A stretch of 15,000 nucleotides of DNA from positions 8,270-23,269 of the forward strand of contig JAHBMJ010004793.1 in the NCBI GenBank assembly GCA_018398765.1. The letters run 5' to 3'. Below the pieces are notes generated by a model. The model was given only the letters and a program-made list of their open reading frames with translations. It ran no database searches and was not told the origin of the DNA. Source of the stretch: Chromera velia. Its lineage: Eukaryota; Sar; Chromeraceae. Shown piece by piece: positions 8,522 to 15,000 of this stretch. How positions within the stretch are numbered: position 1 is the first letter of the stretch; the number at the start of each line of letters is the position of its first letter. Both the position numbers and the translations under genes were made by a program.

Positions 8522-9535
8522 TTTCTGCCTAGAGGATCTGACCTGCGACAGAAGGACAGGGAACTAAGAGACAGAGAGAGAGAAGGCATGATTGATGCAC
8601 TGTGTTAGATGCCTCTGGGGGACCTGTGTATGCTTATCGGGGATATGAACGGCAAGCTCGGGACTTGCCGGATGCCGGAGGGGCTGACCTGGGAAATAAT
8701 GCTATGTCCCACTGATGAAAGCAGAGAGGAGAATGAAGTTGATATTTGTAAACCTTCTCTGGTATCAACCTGCAGTTATGGCATTCAACCTGACAAGCAA
8801 AGAAATTGGCTGATCCGTCTTTGTGAACGCTCTAACTTAATTCCTCTCTACGGCCTGTCCTTGAAGTGTGAAAAACTGGGTGTTAATATCTCCTTTCCAG
8901 GCCCGTGCACCTTTTTCAAAACAGGAGAAGAAACAACAGCCATTGATCACTTTTTTATAGATCTTTTTCTTTTGACAGCCTGGTCCTCTGTCATTTCAGG
9001 CCTGGAAGCTGATTTTGCTCCATAACACGTCGTTCTTTCTTTTTCTTTCTTTCTTGATTCATCTTCTCTCCTTATGCTTTCTGACCATGCACATGCCCCC
9101 ACGAACAAAAAGAGTTTCTCTTCTCTCCCTCTTCTCCTCACTATAAATAGAACTTCCCCTGTGACTGATGATGAAATGATTTCACTAGCCAGAGCTATTT
9201 TCCCTTTCTCTAACTCGATCTCTAGCTCGATTTTTCCTGGCTTGTTCGACTTGGGGGTAAAGGAACTGCGTGAGAAAGGCCAAGATGTTCCCCCTATCCC
9301 GCCTCCCCCTGACCCACCTCCCCTTCAGAATGCTTCTCCTCCTTCTTCTCTTTGTAAGGCCTCTTACCTCGAACAATTGGAACAGTTGGGTGTGTCCTGG
9401 CAAGAGAGGCTAGCAGACGAAGAGGGCTGCACTCCAGATGTCCCCCCTACTTTAGCTATGTCTCTTAAAATGTTATAGATAGAATATGAAGAAACCATTA
9501 AAACTAGCATATGGAGCAGATTTTGGAGCATCATG
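8522..9535 (+). pseudogene. LINE ORF2 fragment: AP-type endonuclease and linker
   Basis: One frame runs from 8522 to the fold-back insertion with three stops (8606, 9023, 9476) and no frameshift. LCMLIGDMNGKLG matches the GDFN metal/catalytic block of APE-type endonucleases. NWLIRLCERSNLIPLYG matches the helix block, and CTFFKTGEETTAIDHFFID the block containing the T-x-IDY motif. ADFAP-stop-HVVLSFSF lies where the terminal SDH motif should be; another SDH occurs at about 9080 (MLSDHAHAP). A proline-rich stretch (9292-9324) follows, then EYEETIKTSIWSRFWSIM up to the insertion. This domain would nick target DNA; its N-terminal catalytic part is absent. Confidence 0.8.
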
Positions 9536-10150
9536 TTGGGCTAGTTAAAACTTTGTTTTTCAAATGTTGGGCTATGTTTTTATCCCCCCCAGCTCTGTCG
9601 CTAGGTTCTGTTGGGCTTAGGGTCTGTTGGGCTGTGTTGGGCCTGTTGGGCGGTGCCTAACAGTACAAATGGCCCAATAGCAGCCCAACATCACTTTAAA
9701 GTGCACAACAGACATTGTAAAGCCTTTTAGACCAACTAAAAAGTACGCAATCAAAAAGAACAAAATTAGAGCTTAATGTTGCTTCAATATGAGCTTTATA
9801 CTCTTTATAAAACGTAAAAAATGGTTGTTTGAAAATGAGCCACATTTTTTAGAGGTTAAAGGTCTTAACACCGCCCCTCACTTTCAAACAACGATTTTAT
9901 ACGTTCTATAAAGAGTATAAAGCTTATATTAGAGCAACATTTAGCTTCAATTTTGGTTGTCTTGATTGCATGCTTTTTAGTTGGTTTAAAAAGCTCTACA
10001 ATGTCTGTTGTGCACTTTAAAGTGGTGTTAGGCTACTGTTGGGCCATTTGTACTGTTGGGCACTGCCCAACAAGCCCAACACAGCCCAACGCCCAACAAA
10101 ACCTAACAACATGACATCGTTCAACTTTGAGACACCACAATGTAGCCTAA
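9536..10150. mobile_element. Fold-back / MITE-like element, 615 bp, inserted in the LINE
   Basis: Two long arms are inverted copies of one another, very similar over about 200 bp (9644-9839 with 9877-10072), around a loop of about 37 bp. They carry the same strings, such as ACTTTAAAGTGCACAACAGA on one arm and its complement on the other. Outer ends are TTGGGCTAG... and ...GTAGCCTAA, flanked by the 7-bp direct repeat CATCATG (9529-9535 and 10151-10157). A 3-bp TCA duplication with ends TGTTGGGCTA/TAGCCTAACA is an alternative reading. The TGTTGGGC motif recurs subterminally at least five times. It has no coding capacity. The superfamily is not assignable from these ends. Confidence 0.82.
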
Positions 10151-10157
10151 CATCATG

Positions 10158-10517
10158 ATTGCATAGATATAAACCATCTAACACAATTCAGCATGATGTG
10201 CTTTATTTGGTAGTTTTAGCCGTTTGTATATATCAATCATTTAGGTTCCTATTCAAGATGACCGAAATTGGGGTAGAATTTACATATAAAACCAAGTACG
10301 GCTTCCTAGCTGGCAGACAGTAAAGTTGGTGCAGTGGAAGAGGGAAGAAAGGCATCCAAGAAGAGATAACAAAGAAAACAGAGCAGCCATCAAGCTTAGT
10401 GGGACCCACAATGCCACTTGATACAGTTGAAAGTGAAGGAGGCAGAGCTAAGAGGCAGAGGAAAAGGTAAGGCATGTCCCAAACCCTTCCCACCCTCTAC
10501 AAAAAGAGTGTGTCAAG
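10158..10517 (+). other. Degenerate LINE linker region, stops in all frames
   Basis: Between the fold-back element and the reverse transcriptase fragment lie short stretches that read like linker sequence in mixed frames (for example NQVRLPSWQTVKLVQWKREE at about 10290-10350), broken by stops. The first part, to about 10240, is AT-rich and may not be LINE sequence. Confidence 0.4.
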
Positions 10518-11783
10518 TTGAGAAGGGAAAAAGCCCGACTGTTTGTAGCAAAAAGGAGTAAGTTCGAGCAACAGACAGCAGAAAGACTGGCTAGTGAAGC
10601 AGCTCTTGACCCCTTGAGAGTCTGGCAATGGAACAGGAAAATCAAAACACAGGGGGGAGGGGATAATAAACCCGCTGCATCTTCTTTCACTCAGTTCTGG
10701 GCAGGGGTCTTCGACGGTTCTGGTCTTCCGCCTGCACCTGTTGGTCTGGCTTTCCCCCCCCCTTCTCAGCCGACCTTCTCCATACAGATGATTGAGGAAA
10801 CATTGAAAGGAATTGACCTAAAGAAGGCAGTGGGATTGGATGGGGTTGGCCCTTGTCATCTCTCGTTGTGTTTTGGTTTTTTTCCTCTCTCTCGTTTGTT
10901 GCTCTTTGTCTTTTTCAATTTGTTTCACCTCTTTTCTTTTTGGCTTGAACGCTGGAATGTATTGTGCATTGCCCCCGTCTCCAAAGGCCCGCCGAGTCTG
11001 GACTGTAATGAATGGCGTCCGATCCACATTGTGGGGCTTTTAGGCAAGATTTTTGCTTTATTGATGGATCTAAAGATCAGGAAGGAGGTGAAAATTAACG
11101 AAAGGCAGGGACAAAGGAGGCCTTTGCCGCTCTGTCTTCGTTAATTCTCAGCTCTAAGAAGAAGAAGAGTCCTCTGATTGCCGCGTTTGTTGATTTCAGT
11201 AAAACGTTTGATACAGCTAGTTGATACAGTTCCTTGGGTCAAGATGTTAGAGAGGCTCAGAGAGGAAGGAGTAAGCCAAGCTGATGTTTAGATGATTCAC
11301 TCAATCTATAGTCAGGTGAAGGCTCAGATAGATGGGGCAACAGAATGCTTTCTAGAAGGCGGAGGAGTAAAACAAGGCAATCCTCTCTCTCCTCTCCTCT
11401 TTTTTCTTTTTATCAACAATCTATATAAGTCTGTCAACTCTGGTAATGAAAACAGGAATCAAAGCTTGACTGGGGATGCAGATAGAGAGACTCGTATCAG
11501 ACTGTCTGATATTTTAATCGAAAGCATCGGATAGTATTACGCTGACGACCTTGTTCTGTTTGCTCACAGTGCTTCAAACTTGCAGAAACGCCTGTTCCGT
11601 CTGGAGGACTATTATAAGGAGCACGGTCTGAAGGTGAATTTGAAGAAGACAAAAGTCATGCGTCTCTCCTCCCCCCACCCTGACCTTATGCCCCAGACCT
11701 CTTTTCTTTATGGAGGTAGACCAATAGAAGAGGTGAGTAAATATAAGTATTTGGGCAACTGGGTTTTTGTCACTACTTTTTGA
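10518..11783 (+). pseudogene. LINE ORF2 fragment: reverse transcriptase domain
   Basis: The RT blocks are in order. IEETLKGIDLKKAVGLDGVG resembles the K-A-x-G-x-DG-I block. WLERWNVLCIAPVSKG and CNEWRPIHIVGLLGKIF match the P-x-x-K-G and N-Y-R-P-I blocks. FVDFSKTFD is motif A with its catalytic Asp. GGGVKQGNPLSPLLFFLFIN is motif B. YYADDLVLFAH is motif C with both catalytic Asp residues, and KVNLKKTKVM is the thumb-side block. The frame shifts at about 11105 (frame of 10518 to frame of 11183) and returns at a 13-bp duplication at 11210-11235. TAG stops occur at 11289 and 11532. This domain would copy the element's RNA; it is now non-functional. Orthology to a specific LINE clade is not determinable by eye. 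Confidence 0.85.
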
Positions 11784-12974
11784 GGGAGGGGACCAGGTCC
11801 TTAGCAAGACAGTCAAAGCCCGCATTGAGGCGGCAGGCAAGGCTTTGGGGGCTGTGTTTGGCACTCTCTCTTCTCTGGGCTTCATTTCTCCCTTTTCTAA
11901 AATTACCTTGTTCAAGGCCCTCTGGCTGCCAGATGCTGCCAGTCGTGTTGTATGGACTGGAAACGATCTCGCTGAGAAATATAGATGTTGCCTGCCTCGA
12001 TGCTTTACAGTTACGTTTTGTTTGATATTGTTTTGATCTCTCTCATCACTCTTTTGTTTCGCCTTCTCTTTTTTCTTTTTCTCTTGAACCATTCAATTCT
12101 TTGCTTGGTAAGTTGATAATCATTAGCCCAGGGGGCTTCGTCTAATACATCAAATCGATCGACCGTGCTCTACCCCGGGCAGTATGGAATGAGTGCTTGG
12201 CTGGCTCATATGAACTCTTCGTTAAGACAGTAAAATGGCTGGCCGTTCCATTAGATTGCTCCTTTTTGTGGCCTCCATTGCCAAGCACGGTCGGGGACAA
12301 GTTTAAAAGGAAAGGCAAGGGTAGAAAGAAAAAGGCAGCGAGAAAGATCGTAGAGGGTACCTGGCTGTCCGACTAGTTAAAAGAGGAAACTAGAAACGTT
12401 AGAGACAGAGACAAAATTTTCCCCTGCTTTGCAAATCTCTCTCCTTTTCAATCAGAGAATCCAACCAGACAGCGTTTGGCCATGCACCTTCTGAGTGAAA
12501 GGAAATAACGCCCGAAAAGTGAAATGATAGAGTGCAGTGTTAATTGAACCTCTGCCAAAGAGTCTGTTACAGTCCTCCGCAGGCTTCTGTATGCTTTTCA
12601 GGGCTCTCACAGGGGGAGATATAGATAGAACCCAACCGGAACGGCTGTACGATAAGTGTTTGTCCCCTTTGTATGTGATCAAAGATGAGGTTCATGTCCT
12701 GACGGAATGTAAAAACACAGAAAGGGAACAAAACAGGCTGAAAATACTCTACGAAATTGCAATACAGAAAGCGCCCATTGACATAAGAATACAGATTGCA
12801 CAACGCGTTGCAGGTGCAACCAGGGGGGGCAGTCCTGATATTAATGAGAAGAAAATGAAGGAAATTTTTTTAATGGTGTTGCTGTTGTGTACAATCCTGC
12901 CTAGAAGCGGTTCTAAAGTGCTTAGCCTAGCCGAGTGTCTCAGGAAGGTTCATTATGTCGATTATGCAAGTTGA
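11784..12974 (+). pseudogene. LINE ORF2 fragment: C-terminal region with Cys motif
   Basis: After motif C the protein continues in shifting frames: SKTVKARIEAAGKALGAVFG and ITLFKALWLP, then LPVVLYGLETISLRNIDVA (the usual LINE 'LYG-E-W' block) after a frameshift at about 11930. DRALPRAVWNECLAGSYELF follows at about 12157-12216, then a basic stretch (KRKGKGRKKKAARK) and a TAG at 12374. The last open frame, 12537-12974, contains CLSPLYVIKDEVHVLTEC followed by KNTEREQNRL. This matches the degenerate zinc-knuckle-like C...C...VEH.L..C segment at the end of many LINE ORF2 proteins, here keeping only some Cys and His residues. Confidence 0.7.
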
Positions 12975-13436
12975 GACAAATCGATCTAATTGGCATGCAG
13001 GCTTCCTTATCCCCCCCCCCCATGAATGTATGCTCTGGGTTGTCCTCAAAGCTTTGCTAGTGGTTTGGGATTTGGCGTCGCTAAATCTAGGATTTAACCC
13101 TCAATCATCATCATCATACTATGATACGCTAACATATTTTTTGACATCAGTTGAATGAAATTTAAAAAGTATCTGATTTTAATTCTTTATACGACTCGAC
13201 ATTTATCTGGTGCTTCTTCGAGAACTTGCAGAATAGAGAGACACACCTCCGTCTATCCTCTAACTATGGCCTGATTTCTTCTTTATGCCACCCCCAAGAT
13301 ATTTTTAAACTTAGTTTCATCAGCATCCTGAACCAATAATGCAAAGGATGCTGATTCTGTTCCCCTTTCATAAAGAGGCGCTCAAAGTAATCGAATCTTC
13401 CAGTCTTTATATTTTGCGTCTTTAGCGACTGCCAAA
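12975..13436. other. LINE 3' flank, probable 3' UTR, with short (TCA)n run and a hairpin
   Basis: No gene is seen. A C run lies at 13012-13021, and a short TCATCATCATCAT run near 13103-13116 could be the LINE's 3' tail. A perfect 10-bp inverted repeat (ATCAGCATCC at 13319-13328 and GGATGCTGAT at 13346-13355) could fold with a 17-nt loop. Confidence 0.45.
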
Positions 13437-13472
13437 GTGAAACGTCTTCCTGTTCGAGAGAAGTGGTCAGAG

Positions 13473-13730
13473 ATGTTTTTCGATGTCTTTTCCTGTTTTA
13501 GATACAAGTGGGAATTGGGAGACTATGTAGCTGTGGGAGCTGCCACCAAGACCACTGTTTTCATCTTCGCTGAACACCAGACAAGTGGTGCACCTCTGGT
13601 AGAGGTGTCCTATGTTTTTGATCAGCCAAACCTATTGGTTATGCGACATCGTGCCTGTGCATGCAGTGCAGTTAGTGTGCTCCATCTAAAGACGAAGGAG
13701 CTGATGACAGAAATTATTGAATATGTGTAG
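13473..13730 (+). CDS. Hypothetical small protein or 3' exon (unrecognised)
   Basis: The frame is open from at least 13383 to a TAG at 13728-13730; the first ATG is 13473, giving 85 residues. I do not recognise it. The sequence alternates in a beta-strand-like way (KTTVFIFAE, PLVEVSYVF, NLLVMRHR), has a Cys pair (CACS) and ends with a predicted helix (KELMTEIIEYV). Its amino acid make-up is more protein-like than that of neighbouring open frames. Upstream TTTAG strings could be 3' splice sites, so it may be the last exon of a gene or a leftover of a transposon gene. No promoter, signal peptide or membrane segment is evident. Confidence 0.3.
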   Translation: MFFDVFSCFRYKWELGDYVAVGAATKTTVFIFAEHQTSGAPLVEVSYVFDQPNLLVMRHRACACSAVSVLHLKTKELMTEIIEYV

Positions 13731-13964
13731 GGATATGCCGTTATGTTTGAATAGGATTTTTGAATCATTGAGGATGGACAAAGGGGTACATAAAAATGAA
13801 CAGCAAAAAAGAGATATAGACTGAAGTCCTTTATTTAATTACTAGGATAGTTATTTAAAAAAGCGTTGCGTCAGTGTGCTTTGGTGTGCTTTTAGCTAGG
13901 CTATAAAAAAATACCTCTGTGATACTACAAGCCACTTCAATTTTTTTTCGCTCTAGCGGATAGA
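13731..13964. other. AT-rich sequence, nothing coding seen
   Basis: Short A and T tracts and stops in all frames, leading into the tandem repeats. No recognisable feature. Confidence 0.5.
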
Positions 13965-14096
13965 CTTGAAAGTCTGTGCTGCAGGCGTGGACTATGTCTT
14001 AAAAGTCTGCACCGCAAGTGCAGACTATGTCTTAAAAATGTACGCCGTATGCGTGGACTATGTTTTGAAAGTCTGTGCCGCAAGTATGGACTATAT
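13965..14096. repeat. Tandem repeat, four 33-bp units, each a hairpin
   Basis: Four units of exactly 33 bp start at 13965, 13998, 14031 and 14064. Each begins CTTGAAAGTC, CTTAAAAGTC or similar and ends with a GGACTATGT-like string. The middle of each unit is an inverted repeat: in unit 2 GTCTGCAC pairs perfectly with GTGCAGAC around a 5-base loop. In units 1 and 4 most mismatches are G-T, which would be G-U wobbles in RNA. The frame through the units is not an obvious protein repeat. Function unknown. Confidence 0.85.
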
Positions 14097-14260
14097 ATGT
14101 TTTCAATCTGAGCTCAATTTGAAGATCTGAACTTAATCTCAAGATAATATACTTCAAGTTATGACGGTGTGCAACACAGCGTATCGATGGCCTCCTTTGA
14201 TCACCTTACATAGCCCACGGGGCTGTTAAGGGCTATATTCTGAGTCGCTTTTGTGGACGA
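14097..14260. other. Spacer between the two hairpin-repeat clusters
   Basis: About 160 bp of mixed-composition sequence with no gene; it ends in TTTGTGGACGA, which looks like the tail of another degenerate repeat unit. Confidence 0.4.
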
Positions 14261-14322
14261 CTTGATCGGCCACGCCGCAGGCGTGGATAAACTTGATCAG
14301 CCGTGCCGCTGATGCAGATGAA
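14261..14322. repeat. Second tandem cluster, two 31-bp units related to the 33-bp units
   Basis: Two 31-bp units, 14261-14291 and 14292-14322, start CTTGATC. The first contains CCACGC-CGCAG-GCGTGG, a perfect 6-bp stem, sharing CGCAGGCGTGGA with the first cluster. The second unit keeps the layout but its stem is weak. A further CTTGAA follows at 14323. Confidence 0.7.
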
Positions 14323-14933
14323 CTTGAATGTTCTGCTTTCAGGTGGCTCGTATAGTGTCAGGGAGGTACAAAAAAAAACTTTTATGTGTGTTTCAATTTA
14401 ACAGCTTCAAACTTATAAATACAGTTCCAATAAATTTTACGTCAAACAATAGAACGAATTAATTCAAATAAAAAGAAATAAAATTTAATAAAAAATAAAA
14501 TCGAAATTACGATTAAATAAAATTCATTTTATTTATTATATTCCACGTCTAGAGTTATTGAAAAGTTATAATTACTAGTGTAATTATGGTTAAATTACCT
14601 GAGTCGTCCCACACTTAAATGGATACCTAGATGGATACTAGCTATTTTATACCCTATACTATATTATGTGTAGTCTATATGCCGATATTTCTGCTTATGC
14701 GGCCGCATTATTATAATATTATTGCGGTGACCAATTTGTTCAACTTAGCGCATGCCTGCTGTTAATGCAGAAATATGTACATAACAATCTCAATGAAGTC
14801 ACTGCTGGGTTCTGTTGATGGAAAAACAACTGACGATGAAAGACTCTCTGCTGTATGTGAAGGTGATGATGCGATGTGGATGATGTTCAATGTTCAGATC
14901 TCTCTAGATCTCAACTGAATCAAACTAGTACTT
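14323..14933. other. AT-rich sequence with inverted repeats, nothing coding seen
   Basis: Contains AATAAAATTTAATAAAAAATAAAA-type DNA at about 14462-14545, and an imperfect inverted repeat near 14676-14790 whose best part is ATATTTCTGC (14684-14693) with GCAGAAATAT (14767-14776). Between these lie GCGGCCGC and a near-palindromic AT block (about 14704-14728). No gene is seen, though part may be an intron of the exon at the right edge. Confidence 0.45.
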
Positions 14934-14935
14934 AC

Positions 14936-15000
14936 ATTTTCTTCGTTGCTCGAGCATCTTTTGAATCGAGCATCATCAGCACTAGCTCGTTTTCTAACGC
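14936..15000 (-). CDS. Candidate exon of an unrecognised gene, cut by the window edge
   Basis: On the minus strand the sequence reads ALENELVLMMLDSKDARA followed by TKK, then meets a strong splice donor, AAAAT|GTAAGTAC, with GT at 14935-14934. The peptide has helix-like, charged composition and no stop. The upstream part lies outside the window, and I cannot choose the next acceptor among CATACAG (about 14833) and ATCAACAG (about 14807). No family is recognised; the short length keeps confidence low. Confidence 0.35.

Larger units (their letters stand above)
8522..12974 (+). mobile_element. Decayed, 5'-truncated LINE (non-LTR retrotransposon), interrupted by a fold-back element
   Basis: Pieces of a single LINE ORF2 appear in the normal order: AP-type endonuclease (8522-about 9080), linker (to 9535), reverse transcriptase (about 10518-11783) and C-terminal region with a Cys-rich motif (about 11784-12974). 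The 5' end is missing: the frame opens at 8522 in the middle of the endonuclease, and no ORF1 is seen upstream. In-frame stops (TAG 8606, TAA 9023, TAG 9476, TAG 11289, TAG 11532, TAG 12374) and several frameshifts show it is dead. The 615-bp fold-back element at 9536-10150 is a later insertion. Coordinates are approximate; the 3' end may extend to a (TCA)n run near 13117. Confidence 0.85.

Noticed and set aside
9140-9152. TATA-box-like CTATAAATAGA
   Set aside because: It lies inside the LINE linker reading frame with no gene positioned to use it.
13965-14096. CRISPR-like array
   Set aside because: The units abut with no unique spacers, and the context is eukaryotic.

Overview
The window looks like nuclear DNA of a eukaryote. 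Both recognisable host genes are interrupted by GT-AG introns with pyrimidine-rich 3' ends, the spacers are rich in simple repeats, and the right part is packed with eukaryotic transposable elements. A bacterial-style homoserine dehydrogenase with its own ACT domain beside a eukaryotic multidomain acetyl-CoA carboxylase would suit an alga or related protist (a stramenopile is my guess). The sequence itself does not settle the species.

Layout. (1) Positions 1-2292, minus strand: the first five visible exons of acetyl-CoA carboxylase (start of the biotin carboxylase domain), running off the left edge. (2) 2293-3174: a shared upstream region of about 880 bp between two divergent genes, with a striking GC-rich island. 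(3) 3175-5324, plus strand: a two-exon, apparently complete homoserine dehydrogenase; its 839-bp intron holds a long GA/GT microsatellite. (4) 5325-about 6000: host-like flank with no gene seen. (5) About 6000 to 15000: an AT-richer transposon island. It holds a 1,874-bp hAT-like element (6295-8168; matching terminal inverted repeats and a perfect 8-bp target duplication) carrying a broken acidic-protein reading frame; a 5'-truncated, decayed LINE (about 8522-12974) with recognisable endonuclease, reverse transcriptase and C-terminal Cys motif; a 615-bp fold-back element (9536-10150) nested in the LINE; an unrecognised small ORF (13473-13730); two clusters of tandem hairpin-forming repeats (13965-14096 and 14261-14322); and a possible exon of another gene at the right edge (14936-15000, minus).

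The two host genes are biosynthetic. Acetyl-CoA carboxylase makes malonyl-CoA for fatty acids; homoserine dehydrogenase commits aspartate semialdehyde to threonine and methionine. Their head-to-head arrangement would allow shared promoter control, but nothing in the sequence proves co-regulation. The order of events in the island can be partly read: the LINE was there first, the fold-back element inserted into it (7-bp direct repeat inside the LINE reading frame), and the LINE has since gathered stops and frameshifts.
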